DNA of 64,000 nt from JAWKVD01 sp041398225 (GTDB taxonomy: Bacteria > Pseudomonadota > Alphaproteobacteria > Caulobacterales > Hyphomonadaceae), in assembly GCA_041398225.1 (NCBI GenBank), contig JAWKVD010000016.1, positions 39,405 to 103,404 on the forward strand, written 5' to 3'. The position numbers and the translations under genes were made by a program. The notes beneath the pieces were generated by a model. The model had not been told where the DNA came from. It did not search any database and saw nothing but the letters and a program-made list of their open reading frames with translations. Shown here piece after piece: positions 16,573 through 24,754 of this stretch (position 1 is the stretch's first letter; every line of letters starts with the position of its first letter).

Positions 16573-18711
16573 CTACCAGCTGCGCCGCAATGTCACCTTC
16601 GCGACGCGGCCGGCCCCATAGAAGCACTGCGTGGCGGCGTCGCAGTTCGCGACATACCGTTCATCGCCGAGGTTCTGGGCGTTCAGGGCGATGTCCCAGC
16701 CTTTCATCGCCGGGATAGCCCGGCTGAAGTCATAGCGGATCAGCGCATCGTACAGCGTGTAGGACGGGACCTTGAACGTGTTGGCGCGGTCGCCGAACGA
16801 GGAACCGACATAGCGCGCGCCCGCGCCGACCGTCAGACCGGGAACGCCCGGAACGGCATAGTCCGCCCAGAACGACGCCTGGTGTTCAGGGCGCCCGGCG
16901 GGGGTCGTCCCGACATCGCCGGAATTGGACTGCGTGACCTCGTGTTCGAGGCTGGTGTAGCCGGCGGCGAGGTTCAAGCCGAAGCGCAGACTCGCCTTCG
17001 CCTCCAGTTCTATCCCACGCGAGCGGACCTCGCCGGTCTGCACCAGGTAGCCGGCGTTCACCGGATCCGCCGTGCGAACATTCTGCTGGACAAGTTCGAA
17101 GGCGGCGATGGTGAAGAGCGCGTTCAGACCCTTGGGCGCGAACTTGACGCCGATTTCGCCCTGCTCGCCGGTCGAGGGCACGAACGGGTTTCCACCAAAG
17201 TCCGTGCCGGCCGTCGGCTGGAACGAATTGGACCAACTCACATAGGGCGACACCCCGGCGCCCACTTCATAGATGACGCCAATCTGCCCGGTCGTGGCTT
17301 CGTCGTCCTGAATCGTCTTCGCCCCAAGCACGTTCGTGGAGGTCAACAGCCGGCTTGTCTCCGAGCTGGCCCAATCACGCCGGAGACCGAGGAGAATCGA
17401 CAGACGTTCAATCTTGATGTGGTCCTGTAGGTAGAGCCCGGTCTGCTCGAAATCCTGATAGCGGATCTGGGCGATGTCCGGCATGGCGAGCGCGGCGCCA
17501 TAGACAGGATCATAGAGATCGATGGTCCCGCCGGCGCCAGTTCCGACGCCCTGCGACGTGGGAATAGTCACATAGTCGAGCCCAAGAAGGAAATTGTGCT
17601 CCAAGCCGGCGGTGTTGGCCCGGTAGGTCAGCTGGGTGTCGGTTTGCGTCAGTTCGATGGCGTAGTTGGAGTTCACGGCCAGCCGGGAGGCGGTGCGCTG
17701 GTCGGCGCCGACGCCCGTCGCCTGAAGGTATTTCGCCGTGATGTCGAGATCAGTGTAACGCACCGCCTGTCTCAGGGCGAAGCGGTCGCTGAAACGGTGA
17801 TCAAATATCACGGCGATCTGACCGCGCTCGATCGACAGATCGTCGAAGTCGGGTTCTCCGGTGAACGTATCCTGCGGGATGTAACCGCCCGGACCGTGTT
17901 CGAGCGTCCCCACCCGGGGAAGATACTGGAAGACGGTCAGGTTCGGATCCGACTGCCATGATGCCAGAACCGTGAGTTCGGTGTTTTCGTCTAGCGACCA
18001 CCCCAACGCCGGGGCGAAGTAGTAACGGTCATCCTTCTGGAACCTCACGTTTGTCTCCGCCGTACGCGCGAGACCCGTCAGCCGGTATTTCAGGGCGCCG
18101 TCCTGGGACAACGGCCCGGCCAGGTCGAAGGCGCCCTGAAGGCGGTCGTTGTCGCCGGCCTGCAAGGCGATTTCGCCCATCCGTTCGTCGGTCGGGCGTT
18201 TGCTCGACAGCGCAATCACCCCGCCTGGGCTGGCCTGGCCGTAGAGCGCCGAACCCGGCCCCTTGAACAGCTCCGCCCGCTCAAGGCCATAGGGCTCGAT
18301 CCCCCAATTACTGTCGTGCAGCTTCATTCCATCCAGATACTGGTAGGACAGGAAGCCGCGCACATTGGAGTAGCTGCGCGACAGCGAGTTTGCACCATAG
18401 CTGTCGCCGCTGAACGAGGGCGTGTACTGGAAGATCTGCGTGAGCGTGTCTGCACCGCGGTTGCGGATCTCATCTTCCGTTACGACGGAAACCGTGCGCG
18501 GAAGCTCCTTCAGCGGGATGTTCGCCTTGGACGCCGATTGTGCGCCAGCCGCGAGGAAGCCGCGCTCGCCGACGACCACAACTGTATCCAGAGATGTGAC
18601 AGCGTCATCTTGGTCGCCGACGCCCGCCTCCTGGGCCATAGCGATCTCGTTGGACAATGCGACAATGCTCGCGCTGGCGACCAGCGCGCGGCCGATAGTA
18701 TGGACTTTCAT
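16573..18711 (-). CDS. TonB-dependent siderophore receptor
   Basis: The protein has 712 residues: signal peptide (about 1-26), a plug domain with IPLKELPRTVSVVTEDEIRNRGADTL, the VRGF and ELFKGPGSALYGQASPGG segments typical of ferric-siderophore receptors, and a 22-strand-type barrel ending in an aromatic residue (TLRRSW). It would import an iron-siderophore complex across the outer membrane using TonB/ExbBD. The PepSY protein is directly downstream. I looked for a Fur-type box in the 5' region and did not see a convincing one. Confidence 0.9.
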   Translation of the reverse strand: MKVHTIGRALVASASIVALSNEIAMAQEAGVGDQDDAVTSLDTVVVVGERGFLAAGAQSASKANIPLKELPRTVSVVTEDEIRNRGADTLTQIFQYTPSFSGDSYGANSLSRSYSNVRGFLSYQYLDGMKLHDSNWGIEPYGLERAELFKGPGSALYGQASPGGVIALSSKRPTDERMGEIALQAGDNDRLQGAFDLAGPLSQDGALKYRLTGLARTAETNVRFQKDDRYYFAPALGWSLDENTELTVLASWQSDPNLTVFQYLPRVGTLEHGPGGYIPQDTFTGEPDFDDLSIERGQIAVIFDHRFSDRFALRQAVRYTDLDITAKYLQATGVGADQRTASRLAVNSNYAIELTQTDTQLTYRANTAGLEHNFLLGLDYVTIPTSQGVGTGAGGTIDLYDPVYGAALAMPDIAQIRYQDFEQTGLYLQDHIKIERLSILLGLRRDWASSETSRLLTSTNVLGAKTIQDDEATTGQIGVIYEVGAGVSPYVSWSNSFQPTAGTDFGGNPFVPSTGEQGEIGVKFAPKGLNALFTIAAFELVQQNVRTADPVNAGYLVQTGEVRSRGIELEAKASLRFGLNLAAGYTSLEHEVTQSNSGDVGTTPAGRPEHQASFWADYAVPGVPGLTVGAGARYVGSSFGDRANTFKVPSYTLYDALIRYDFSRAIPAMKGWDIALNAQNLGDERYVANCDAATQCFYGAGRVAKVTLRRSW

Positions 18712-19016
18712 GACGTTCCCCGAATCCGAGGGCCCTCCCGCCCCCGCGGCCCCGCTCTAAAACCAGCCCGCTATTGATCGTGGCATCGGAGTCGGATCAA
18801 GAAAATTACGGTTACCTCGCCCGTTACCGAGGCGATGTAACAGGGCTCCAACGGCTATTGCCAGCACCTGAAATGGCATTGTCAGGTTAGGCAAGTAGAG
18901 GCTGCTTTTCTGTCCGCGCAGCCGGTTCGCGAGAACAAAATCCAGAAAGAAATCAGCTACCGCATTCTGGAGAAGAAATGCTCTCGACCGGCATTCGCGC
19001 TTAACTTGACAGCACC
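18712..19016. other. Intergenic region with a possible membrane-gene remnant
   Basis: This region contains the 5' leader of the siderophore receptor. On the minus strand, about 18770-19000 encodes short hydrophobic stretches (AVADFFLDFVL, MPFQVLAIAVGALLHRLG) that could be the tail of a disrupted membrane protein cut by the adjacent IS material. At 19006-19016 the sequence TTGACAGCACC resembles the end of the local IS6 elements. Nothing here is firmly a gene. Confidence 0.3.
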
Positions 19017-19400
19017 TGCGCATCGGCGCCGGCCGACCACGCGGACCAAGCCGTGCACTCCAAAACGCCCAGCTGCTTCACCACGTGGTCGACACATGCC
19101 CGGCGACACGAAGAGCTTAGCAGTTCCCCACGCGGCTTCTCCAAGGATCATCTAGTCGATGGTCAGATCGGACACCGCTTTCCGGAGCCGCTGGTTCTCA
19201 CGCTCCAGATCTTTGGGGCGCTTGGCTTAATCCATATTCAGTCCGCCATATTCGCGACGCCAGCTGCAGCAGGTCTGTTCCGTGATCCCCGCAGCGCGGA
19301 CAGCATGGCCCGTCGTCTCGCCCTTGCTTAGAGTGACCTCGATCTCTCGAAAGTGTGCGTTCGCGCCGCGCTCGAACCGACGGCGCGCATGCGCTCACCC
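19017..19400 (-). mobile_element. Decayed IS3-family orfA/orfB remnant
   Basis: Read on the minus strand, about 19139-19361 encodes a recognisable IS3 OrfA: VRAAGITEQTCCSWRREYGG, then DLERENQRLRKAVSDLTID. It is interrupted by a TAA after GGLNMD and a TAG after SDLTID. Further on, near 19030-19100, fragments like the start of orfB (RRACVDHVVKQLGV) appear in a shifted frame. It is a different IS3 subgroup from the copies at 14.7 and 29.6 kb. Confidence 0.75.
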
Positions 19401-19518
19401 TCCTCGGGTTCCTGCGACCCATGTCTCAACTCCTCATGTGGAGCTGGACTAACTCAAGCTTCGGGCCACCTCCAGAGGATCAGACCAAACCCATGAAGAT
19501 CTCACGGTGCGACGCTGA

Positions 19519-20724
19519 TTAAAGAGTTGCTGGGGCGTCATCACCGCTCAGCAATCCCGTGAATATAGCACGCACATAATGTTGCTCTGCGGTACGAGGC
19601 GTCAGGCCAGGCGCCCAGTAAGGTAGTTCCGCAGCGGCGTTGATTGTGCCCGACAGAATTTGGGCGGCGGTTGGCGCATCCAGCGGTCTGATCGATCCAT
19701 CTCCAATCCCGTCGCAGACCACGCTTGCATAACGCGCAGTGATACGATCGAAGCCAGCCATCAGGCGTGGTCGCATTTCCTCAGGCGCCGCCGCAAGCGC
19801 CGATGTGCGCAACAGGGGCCGTTTGCCGGAGACTTGGCCCCCGACCATCGCATTCGCTTGCGCTGCCAGGTTCATGAATGCGTCGGGAGCCGCCATGTCG
19901 GCCTTCTGCTGGGCTTCCCTCAGGATAGCCCATGTCCGCTCGAAGCACTGCTCGACCAGCTCGTTCTTGGTTTCGTTGTGATGGTAGAAAGCGCCCTTCG
20001 TGACATTAAGCCTCGCTGCGATCTTCTCCACCGATGCTCCAAGATATCCATTCTCGTTGATCAACTCCGTGCCGGCGGTCAGAAAGTCGCGTTCCACTTC
20101 GTCATCTGATCCGATCATCAGAGTCGGAGGTGGCCATCGCGCGTTCGGTCCAGCCATACCGTTCAAAAGAATGTCGGCCGTTCTTTCCCCCATCCGGGCA
20201 TAGTCCTCCGGATTGTAACGCGGCAGCCAAAGCACAGCCCAGAACATCTGCGACAGAAGCAAGTGCGCGCGCGCATTGCACTCGACCCGTTGGAATGACG
20301 GCGCTCCTTCCATGGAAAAAATGCTTCTGACCTTCCGAAACATGTCCGTGAAGGTCCGCCCGGCGCTGGGATCGTTCAACGTGCGCAGTTCTTCAAACCA
20401 TGCAACAGGTTCGATCTCCTCAACCACCACTTGTCTTTGGCTCTCGAAGAACAATTGCACGAATGCGCGCACAGTCTCGGCAGGGTCAACCTGCTTCAGT
20501 GCTTCGCTAATATGCGTGTCCAGACGTTCGATAGATCTCGCATAGCAAGCCGCAGCCAGATCTTCCTTCCTACGAAAGTAGTAACCAACCGCTCGCGGCA
20601 CGAGGTCAAGCTCGGCTGCGACGAGCGCATGCGTCATGCCACGAACCCCCTTGTGGTTCATAAGGTCAGTCGCCACCCGAATGATAGCGTCCCGGCGGAG
20701 GTTGTATTTTGAGACTGTCGCCAT
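19519..20724 (-). CDS. Tandem TetR/AcrR-family regulator
   Basis: The 401-residue protein contains two TetR units in one chain. The first HTH is at about 8-55 (IIRVATDLMNHKGVRGMTHALVAAELDLVPRAVGYYFRRKEDL); the second, at about 212-260, contains EVERDFLTAGTELINENG, VEKIAARLNVTKGAFYHH and NETKNELVEQ. Each is followed by a helical ligand-binding region. Such tandem TetR proteins could bind one operator as a single-chain pseudo-dimer. It is the last gene of the six-gene operon starting at 29148, so it probably controls that operon; a palindromic GACCGGTC upstream of the first gene is a candidate site. Confidence 0.88.
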   Translation of the reverse strand: MATVSKYNLRRDAIIRVATDLMNHKGVRGMTHALVAAELDLVPRAVGYYFRRKEDLAAACYARSIERLDTHISEALKQVDPAETVRAFVQLFFESQRQVVVEEIEPVAWFEELRTLNDPSAGRTFTDMFRKVRSIFSMEGAPSFQRVECNARAHLLLSQMFWAVLWLPRYNPEDYARMGERTADILLNGMAGPNARWPPPTLMIGSDDEVERDFLTAGTELINENGYLGASVEKIAARLNVTKGAFYHHNETKNELVEQCFERTWAILREAQQKADMAAPDAFMNLAAQANAMVGGQVSGKRPLLRTSALAAAPEEMRPRLMAGFDRITARYASVVCDGIGDGSIRPLDAPTAAQILSGTINAAAELPYWAPGLTPRTAEQHYVRAIFTGLLSGDDAPATL

Positions 20725-20762
20725 AGCTCTTGCTCGACTCGTCCCTGGCGCACGAGATCGCG

Positions 20763-22766
20763 TCAGGTTCGGCCTCCCGCAAGAACGTGCTGCAAGTCGG
20801 CATACCAGCTGAGCACTTCAGGGTTGACCATCGCCTCCCGATTGATCGTCTTCTCGATTGATCGCCCCTGCAACATACGCTTGATCGGAACTTCCTGCTT
20901 CTTGCCGGACAGCGTTCGCGGGACGCCAGGCGCCTGAACCACCTTGTCGGGAATAAAGCGTGGCGACAGGGCAGCCCGGATGGCGCCGTCAATCTCCGCC
21001 CGAAGCGCGGCATCAAGCGTCGCGCTGGAAGCCAGCACGACGAAGAGGATCAGCTTGCTCTCCCCGCCAGCCTCATCCAGCTCGATCATCATGGAGTCGA
21101 GAATCTGAGGAAGCCGCTCGACAGCAGCATAGATCTCGCTTGTGCCCATGCGCACGCCATTGCGATTTATCGTGGCGTCGCTGCGGCCCGATATCTCGCA
21201 GCTTCCATCTGCATGAACCAGCAGCCAGTCGCCGTGGCGCCAGACGCCTGGGTAAAGATCGAAATAGGAGGAGAGGTATCGCTCACCGCCGGGATCATGC
21301 CAGAAGTAGATCGGCATGGACGGAAGTGGACGCACGCAGACGAGCTCGCCCACTTGCCCGATCCGGGGATTTCCATCCTCGCCCCATGACTCGGTTGCCG
21401 TTCCGAGCATGCGGCACTGCATGCGCCCGACCTGTTGCGGCAGTTCCCGATTGCCGCCGGCAAAGGCCGCCGCGATATCTGTGCCGCCGGAGATGTTGTA
21501 CCACCAAATATCCGGCACGCCTGCAGCCCGGAACTGTTGCGTCCCCCAGATTTGGACATCAGGCGGCAGCGGAGACCCCGTCGTGCCGATTGCGCGAATA
21601 CGCGAAAGATCGCCGCAGGAAACGAGTTCCAGATCCGCTTTCATACAATTGCCGTAGAACGCGGCGCCCGCGCCAAAATAGGTCACACGATGTTTTGCGG
21701 CGAAGCGCCACAGTACGCCCCAGTCTGGGTTGTCGCGCGCACCCGTTGGACTGCCGTCAAAAATACAGATCGTCGCGCCAGCGAGCAATCCACTCACTTG
21801 TGAGTTCCACATCACCCAACCGGTGGAAGAATACCAGTGAAAGCGCTCGCCGACAGTGTTGAGTTCGAAGCTCGGCCCCACATCGCTGTGCAGGCCATTG
21901 GCTGCAGCGTTCAGCAGTACGCCGCCATGGCCGTGAACAATTGGCTTGGGCAGCCCGGTCGTGCCGCTGGAATAGAGAATCCAGAGCGGATGGTCGAACG
22001 GCAACCACTCCGGCTCAAAGGCGTCGATCTTGGGACCAGACATCGAGACCGCATCGGCAAATGAAATCTCGGCTTCGAGTTTCTGCGATGCATACGGCGT
22101 CCGTACAAGTACGAGACTCTCAACGCTGGGCAGCGCATCGCGCAAGCCCGCCACCGTTGTGCTGCGATCCATCTCACGCCCGGCGTAGAAAACGCCATCG
22201 GCGGCGATCAGCACCTTAGGCTCGATCTGACGAAAGCGGTCGACAATAGCCGGCCCCCCCATGTCGGGCGCACAGATGCTCCAGATCGCACCGAGAGAGA
22301 CTGTGGCGAGGAAGGCGACGATCGCCTCTGGCGTATTCGGTAAGTAAGCCGATACGCGATCGCCCCGCTTCACTCCCAACCTGCGGAGGGTCAACGCCAG
22401 CGAAGCAACCTGCTGCGACAGCTCGGGCCATGACACCTCGCGCATTTGGCCGAGTTCATTTTCAGCAATAATTGCGGGATGACCTGCAGCGTGCGCTCGA
22501 ACGCCGTGACGTAAGGCCTGCCGCGCGTAGTTCACCTGCGCGCCCGGGAACCACACAGCGCCTGGCATTACCTCCTTCGCCAGGACCTTCGTGAAGGGAG
22601 TTGGCGAGGACATCTCGTTGTAGTCCCAGATCGAGCGCCAGAACGCCTCAAGATCAGTTACCGACCAGCGCCACAGTTCCTCGTAGCTATCGAAGGAAAG
22701 CCCTCGCGTCTCTGCCAACCAGTTCTGGTAGAGACGAATCTGCGGGATGCTTGTATCAGCCGGCAT
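20763..22766 (-). CDS. aacS: Acetoacetyl-CoA synthetase (acetoacetate-CoA ligase)
   Basis: This 667-residue acyl-CoA ligase has the acetoacetyl-CoA synthetase layout: an N-terminal WSVTDLEAFWRSIWDY, then MPGAVWFPGAQVNYA, the AMP-binding motif LYSSGTTGLPKPIVHGHGG, the ISGGTDIA segment, and C-terminal motifs SGRSDATINRNGVRMGT and RTLSGKKQEVPIK containing the catalytic Lys. It activates acetoacetate or a related beta-keto acid with CoA and ATP. In this operon it would capture the keto-acid product of the upstream oxidation and hydrolysis steps. The gap to the preceding SDR gene is three bases. Confidence 0.85.
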   Translation of the reverse strand: MPADTSIPQIRLYQNWLAETRGLSFDSYEELWRWSVTDLEAFWRSIWDYNEMSSPTPFTKVLAKEVMPGAVWFPGAQVNYARQALRHGVRAHAAGHPAIIAENELGQMREVSWPELSQQVASLALTLRRLGVKRGDRVSAYLPNTPEAIVAFLATVSLGAIWSICAPDMGGPAIVDRFRQIEPKVLIAADGVFYAGREMDRSTTVAGLRDALPSVESLVLVRTPYASQKLEAEISFADAVSMSGPKIDAFEPEWLPFDHPLWILYSSGTTGLPKPIVHGHGGVLLNAAANGLHSDVGPSFELNTVGERFHWYSSTGWVMWNSQVSGLLAGATICIFDGSPTGARDNPDWGVLWRFAAKHRVTYFGAGAAFYGNCMKADLELVSCGDLSRIRAIGTTGSPLPPDVQIWGTQQFRAAGVPDIWWYNISGGTDIAAAFAGGNRELPQQVGRMQCRMLGTATESWGEDGNPRIGQVGELVCVRPLPSMPIYFWHDPGGERYLSSYFDLYPGVWRHGDWLLVHADGSCEISGRSDATINRNGVRMGTSEIYAAVERLPQILDSMMIELDEAGGESKLILFVVLASSATLDAALRAEIDGAIRAALSPRFIPDKVVQAPGVPRTLSGKKQEVPIKRMLQGRSIEKTINREAMVNPEVLSWYADLQHVLAGGRT

Positions 22767-22769
22767 CGC

Positions 22770-23573
22770 CTACTCGTAATTCACGCGTCCGCCAGCCGTC
22801 ATGCCACCGTCAACCACCAAGTCGTGGCAATTGATATAGCGACCTTCGTCACTGGCCAGGAACAGCGCAGCAAACGCGATATCTTTCGGCAAGCCGGAGC
22901 GGCGCAACGGCGTCGCCTTGGAAAGATTGTCCGTGAGTTTGGCCAACTTGGCGCCGGCCTTGCCTACCTCCATGGCAGCTGCCTTCTCCGACCCGCCAAA
23001 GAAAATCGGCGTGGCGATCGCTCCCGGCGAAATGCAGTTCACGCTGATGCCGGACTTGCCCAGTTCCATGCCGGCGAGGCGCGTGGCATGCACAACGCCC
23101 GCCTTCATAATCGAGTACAAGTACTCGCCCATATGGGTGCGATTGGACGACACGCTGGCGTTGTTGATTATCGCCCCTGTCCCCTGCGCTTTCATGACCG
23201 GCGCAGCGTACTTGATGCCGAATATCACCGACCCGAGCAGCAGATCAGTGGCGTGTCGAAAATTTTCATGTGTAACCGTCTCAACGTCGCCGTGCGTTGG
23301 TCCGCCCGCGTTGCTAAAGAGGACATCCATCCTCCCGAATGTCCTTACGGTTTCATCGACGGACCCCTTGATCTGTTGTTCGTCGCTTACGTCCGACTGA
23401 AAGTAGTGCGCATTGACCCCGAGAGCGCGCGCCATTTCGGCGCCCTTCCCGGCATTGCGCCCGGTGAAGACGACTTTTGCACCTTCCTCGACGAACAACT
23501 CGACAGTCGCCTCACCGATACCGCTCGTACCGCCCGTGATCAGTGCGACCTTCCCAGCCAGCCGTTCGCCCAA
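22770..23573 (-). CDS. Short-chain dehydrogenase/reductase (SDR)
   Basis: This 267-residue classical SDR has TGGTSGIG near residue 14 for the cofactor, an NAG motif (SNAGG), and the catalytic Ser-Tyr-Lys in NNASVSSN and YLYSIMK. The C-terminal VDGG matches family members. It interconverts an alcohol and a ketone with NAD(P). Within this operon it likely acts on a hydroxy- or keto-acid intermediate inside the cell, just before CoA activation. Confidence 0.88.
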   Translation of the reverse strand: MGERLAGKVALITGGTSGIGEATVELFVEEGAKVVFTGRNAGKGAEMARALGVNAHYFQSDVSDEQQIKGSVDETVRTFGRMDVLFSNAGGPTHGDVETVTHENFRHATDLLLGSVIFGIKYAAPVMKAQGTGAIINNASVSSNRTHMGEYLYSIMKAGVVHATRLAGMELGKSGISVNCISPGAIATPIFFGGSEKAAAMEVGKAGAKLAKLTDNLSKATPLRRSGLPKDIAFAALFLASDEGRYINCHDLVVDGGMTAGGRVNYE

Positions 23574-23663
23574 TTCATCCCTCCATCAGAAAGATCGTCT
23601 CCAGCTTGTTGCCGGAGCCAGTTTCGTAACCGCTCTGGGAGGCGAGCGACCTCCGGGAAGCGG

Positions 23664-24734
23664 CTAGTAGTGATCCGTAAACGGCCCGAGCTTGCAGGAA
23701 TAGCCCTCCGGGGGCGGCGTTAGCTCGAATTGCTTCGGGTCAGAACCTTTTGGGTGGGACGCCATCGTTTTCAGAGCCCAAGCGTTGAACGCCTGGGTAT
23801 TGATTTGCGGCCACATATGCCCATGCGTTGACGAGCACGCGACATGAACGACATTCGGCATCGAGGAAAAGTAGTTGGAGCTCGCCTGTGTTGTGGGGCG
23901 ATAGTCCGAGCAAAGCCCCAGCGGCGGGCCACAATCCCACATGTCCTTTTCTCCACCCCACACAGTTATGACGACAAGGGAACCGAGCGACGCGTGCAAC
24001 GGATATGGGCCGACGCGCCCCTGAAAGACCTTGGTCGGATTTTCGGCCACGGCAGCACGCGCGTCATTGAACGACAACGCCGAGCCATCGTCGTTCGACA
24101 CATACCATTCGCCGGAAATCGGCATGCCGCCCGCCCAGAAGTCCGAATTGAACGTCAGCGCGCGATTGGTTGCAGTGCCTCCCGCCGAGATGCCTCCGAT
24201 AAATAGTCTCTTTGCATCAAGCGGGAACTTCGTACCGACACAGCGCACCATGGCCTCAAAGAACCGCGAGTCAGGACCAGCGTCGTTCTTCCACTTTTCG
24301 CCTTCGGCGTTGGCGGCACGGCCATCGTTCCAGGGTTTCCAGTTCCATCCGTTCGAACCGACGCCATCGCATTCCTTGAAACCAATGTTGGGGTCCTGGT
24401 TAGCGCACTGCCGCACCGGACCAATCACCGTTACCCCCTCATTCGCCATCAGCGCATTTGCGCCAGAACGCGGGATGTTGAGGTTCATGTTCGCCGACTC
24501 GACTGTCCCCGACAGCGGCACCCATGCCGGAGACGCGCTGGTCGTATTCTTTGCCGGGATAACGACAAAGGCGCGCATCAAGCCGTCGCTCGGAAAATCG
24601 GTATTGAGGCCTTCCTTGACATCATAGCCGGGCGGGCAATGCCAGAAGTCTTCGGCCGCCTGCTCCAGCGGTTGCGGTGAGGCGCATGCAGCAGCCAATA
24701 ACGCCACAGCGAATCCTAGCAGGGGTTTGCGCAT
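23664..24734 (-). CDS. Alpha/beta-hydrolase lipoprotein, possible oxidised-polymer hydrolase
   Basis: The protein has 356 residues with a lipobox (LLAAAC, Cys17) and a nucleophile elbow GISAGG (S183). A late HGHMWPQ provides the likely catalytic His. It resembles PHB-depolymerase-like and oxidised poly(vinyl alcohol) hydrolase-type enzymes in size, export and motif placement, but I cannot confirm the subfamily by eye. It lies 20 bases downstream of a cytochrome-c quinoprotein dehydrogenase, the same pairing known for poly(vinyl alcohol) breakdown, where a beta-diketone made by the dehydrogenase is cleaved by a hydrolase. The start is the lipoprotein Met at 24734. Confidence 0.7.
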   Translation of the reverse strand: MRKPLLGFAVALLAAACASPQPLEQAAEDFWHCPPGYDVKEGLNTDFPSDGLMRAFVVIPAKNTTSASPAWVPLSGTVESANMNLNIPRSGANALMANEGVTVIGPVRQCANQDPNIGFKECDGVGSNGWNWKPWNDGRAANAEGEKWKNDAGPDSRFFEAMVRCVGTKFPLDAKRLFIGGISAGGTATNRALTFNSDFWAGGMPISGEWYVSNDDGSALSFNDARAAVAENPTKVFQGRVGPYPLHASLGSLVVITVWGGEKDMWDCGPPLGLCSDYRPTTQASSNYFSSMPNVVHVACSSTHGHMWPQINTQAFNAWALKTMASHPKGSDPKQFELTPPPEGYSCKLGPFTDHY

Positions 24735-24754
24735 CTGTTTCTCCCTTTCCGCGT

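Noticed and set aside
18712..18800. Fur box before the siderophore receptor
   Set aside because: I looked for GATAATGATTATC-like sequence and found only GC-rich bases with no dyad.
22824..23723. 299-codon plus-strand frame opposite the SDR gene
   Set aside because: The SDR on the other strand has all catalytic motifs; this frame has none.
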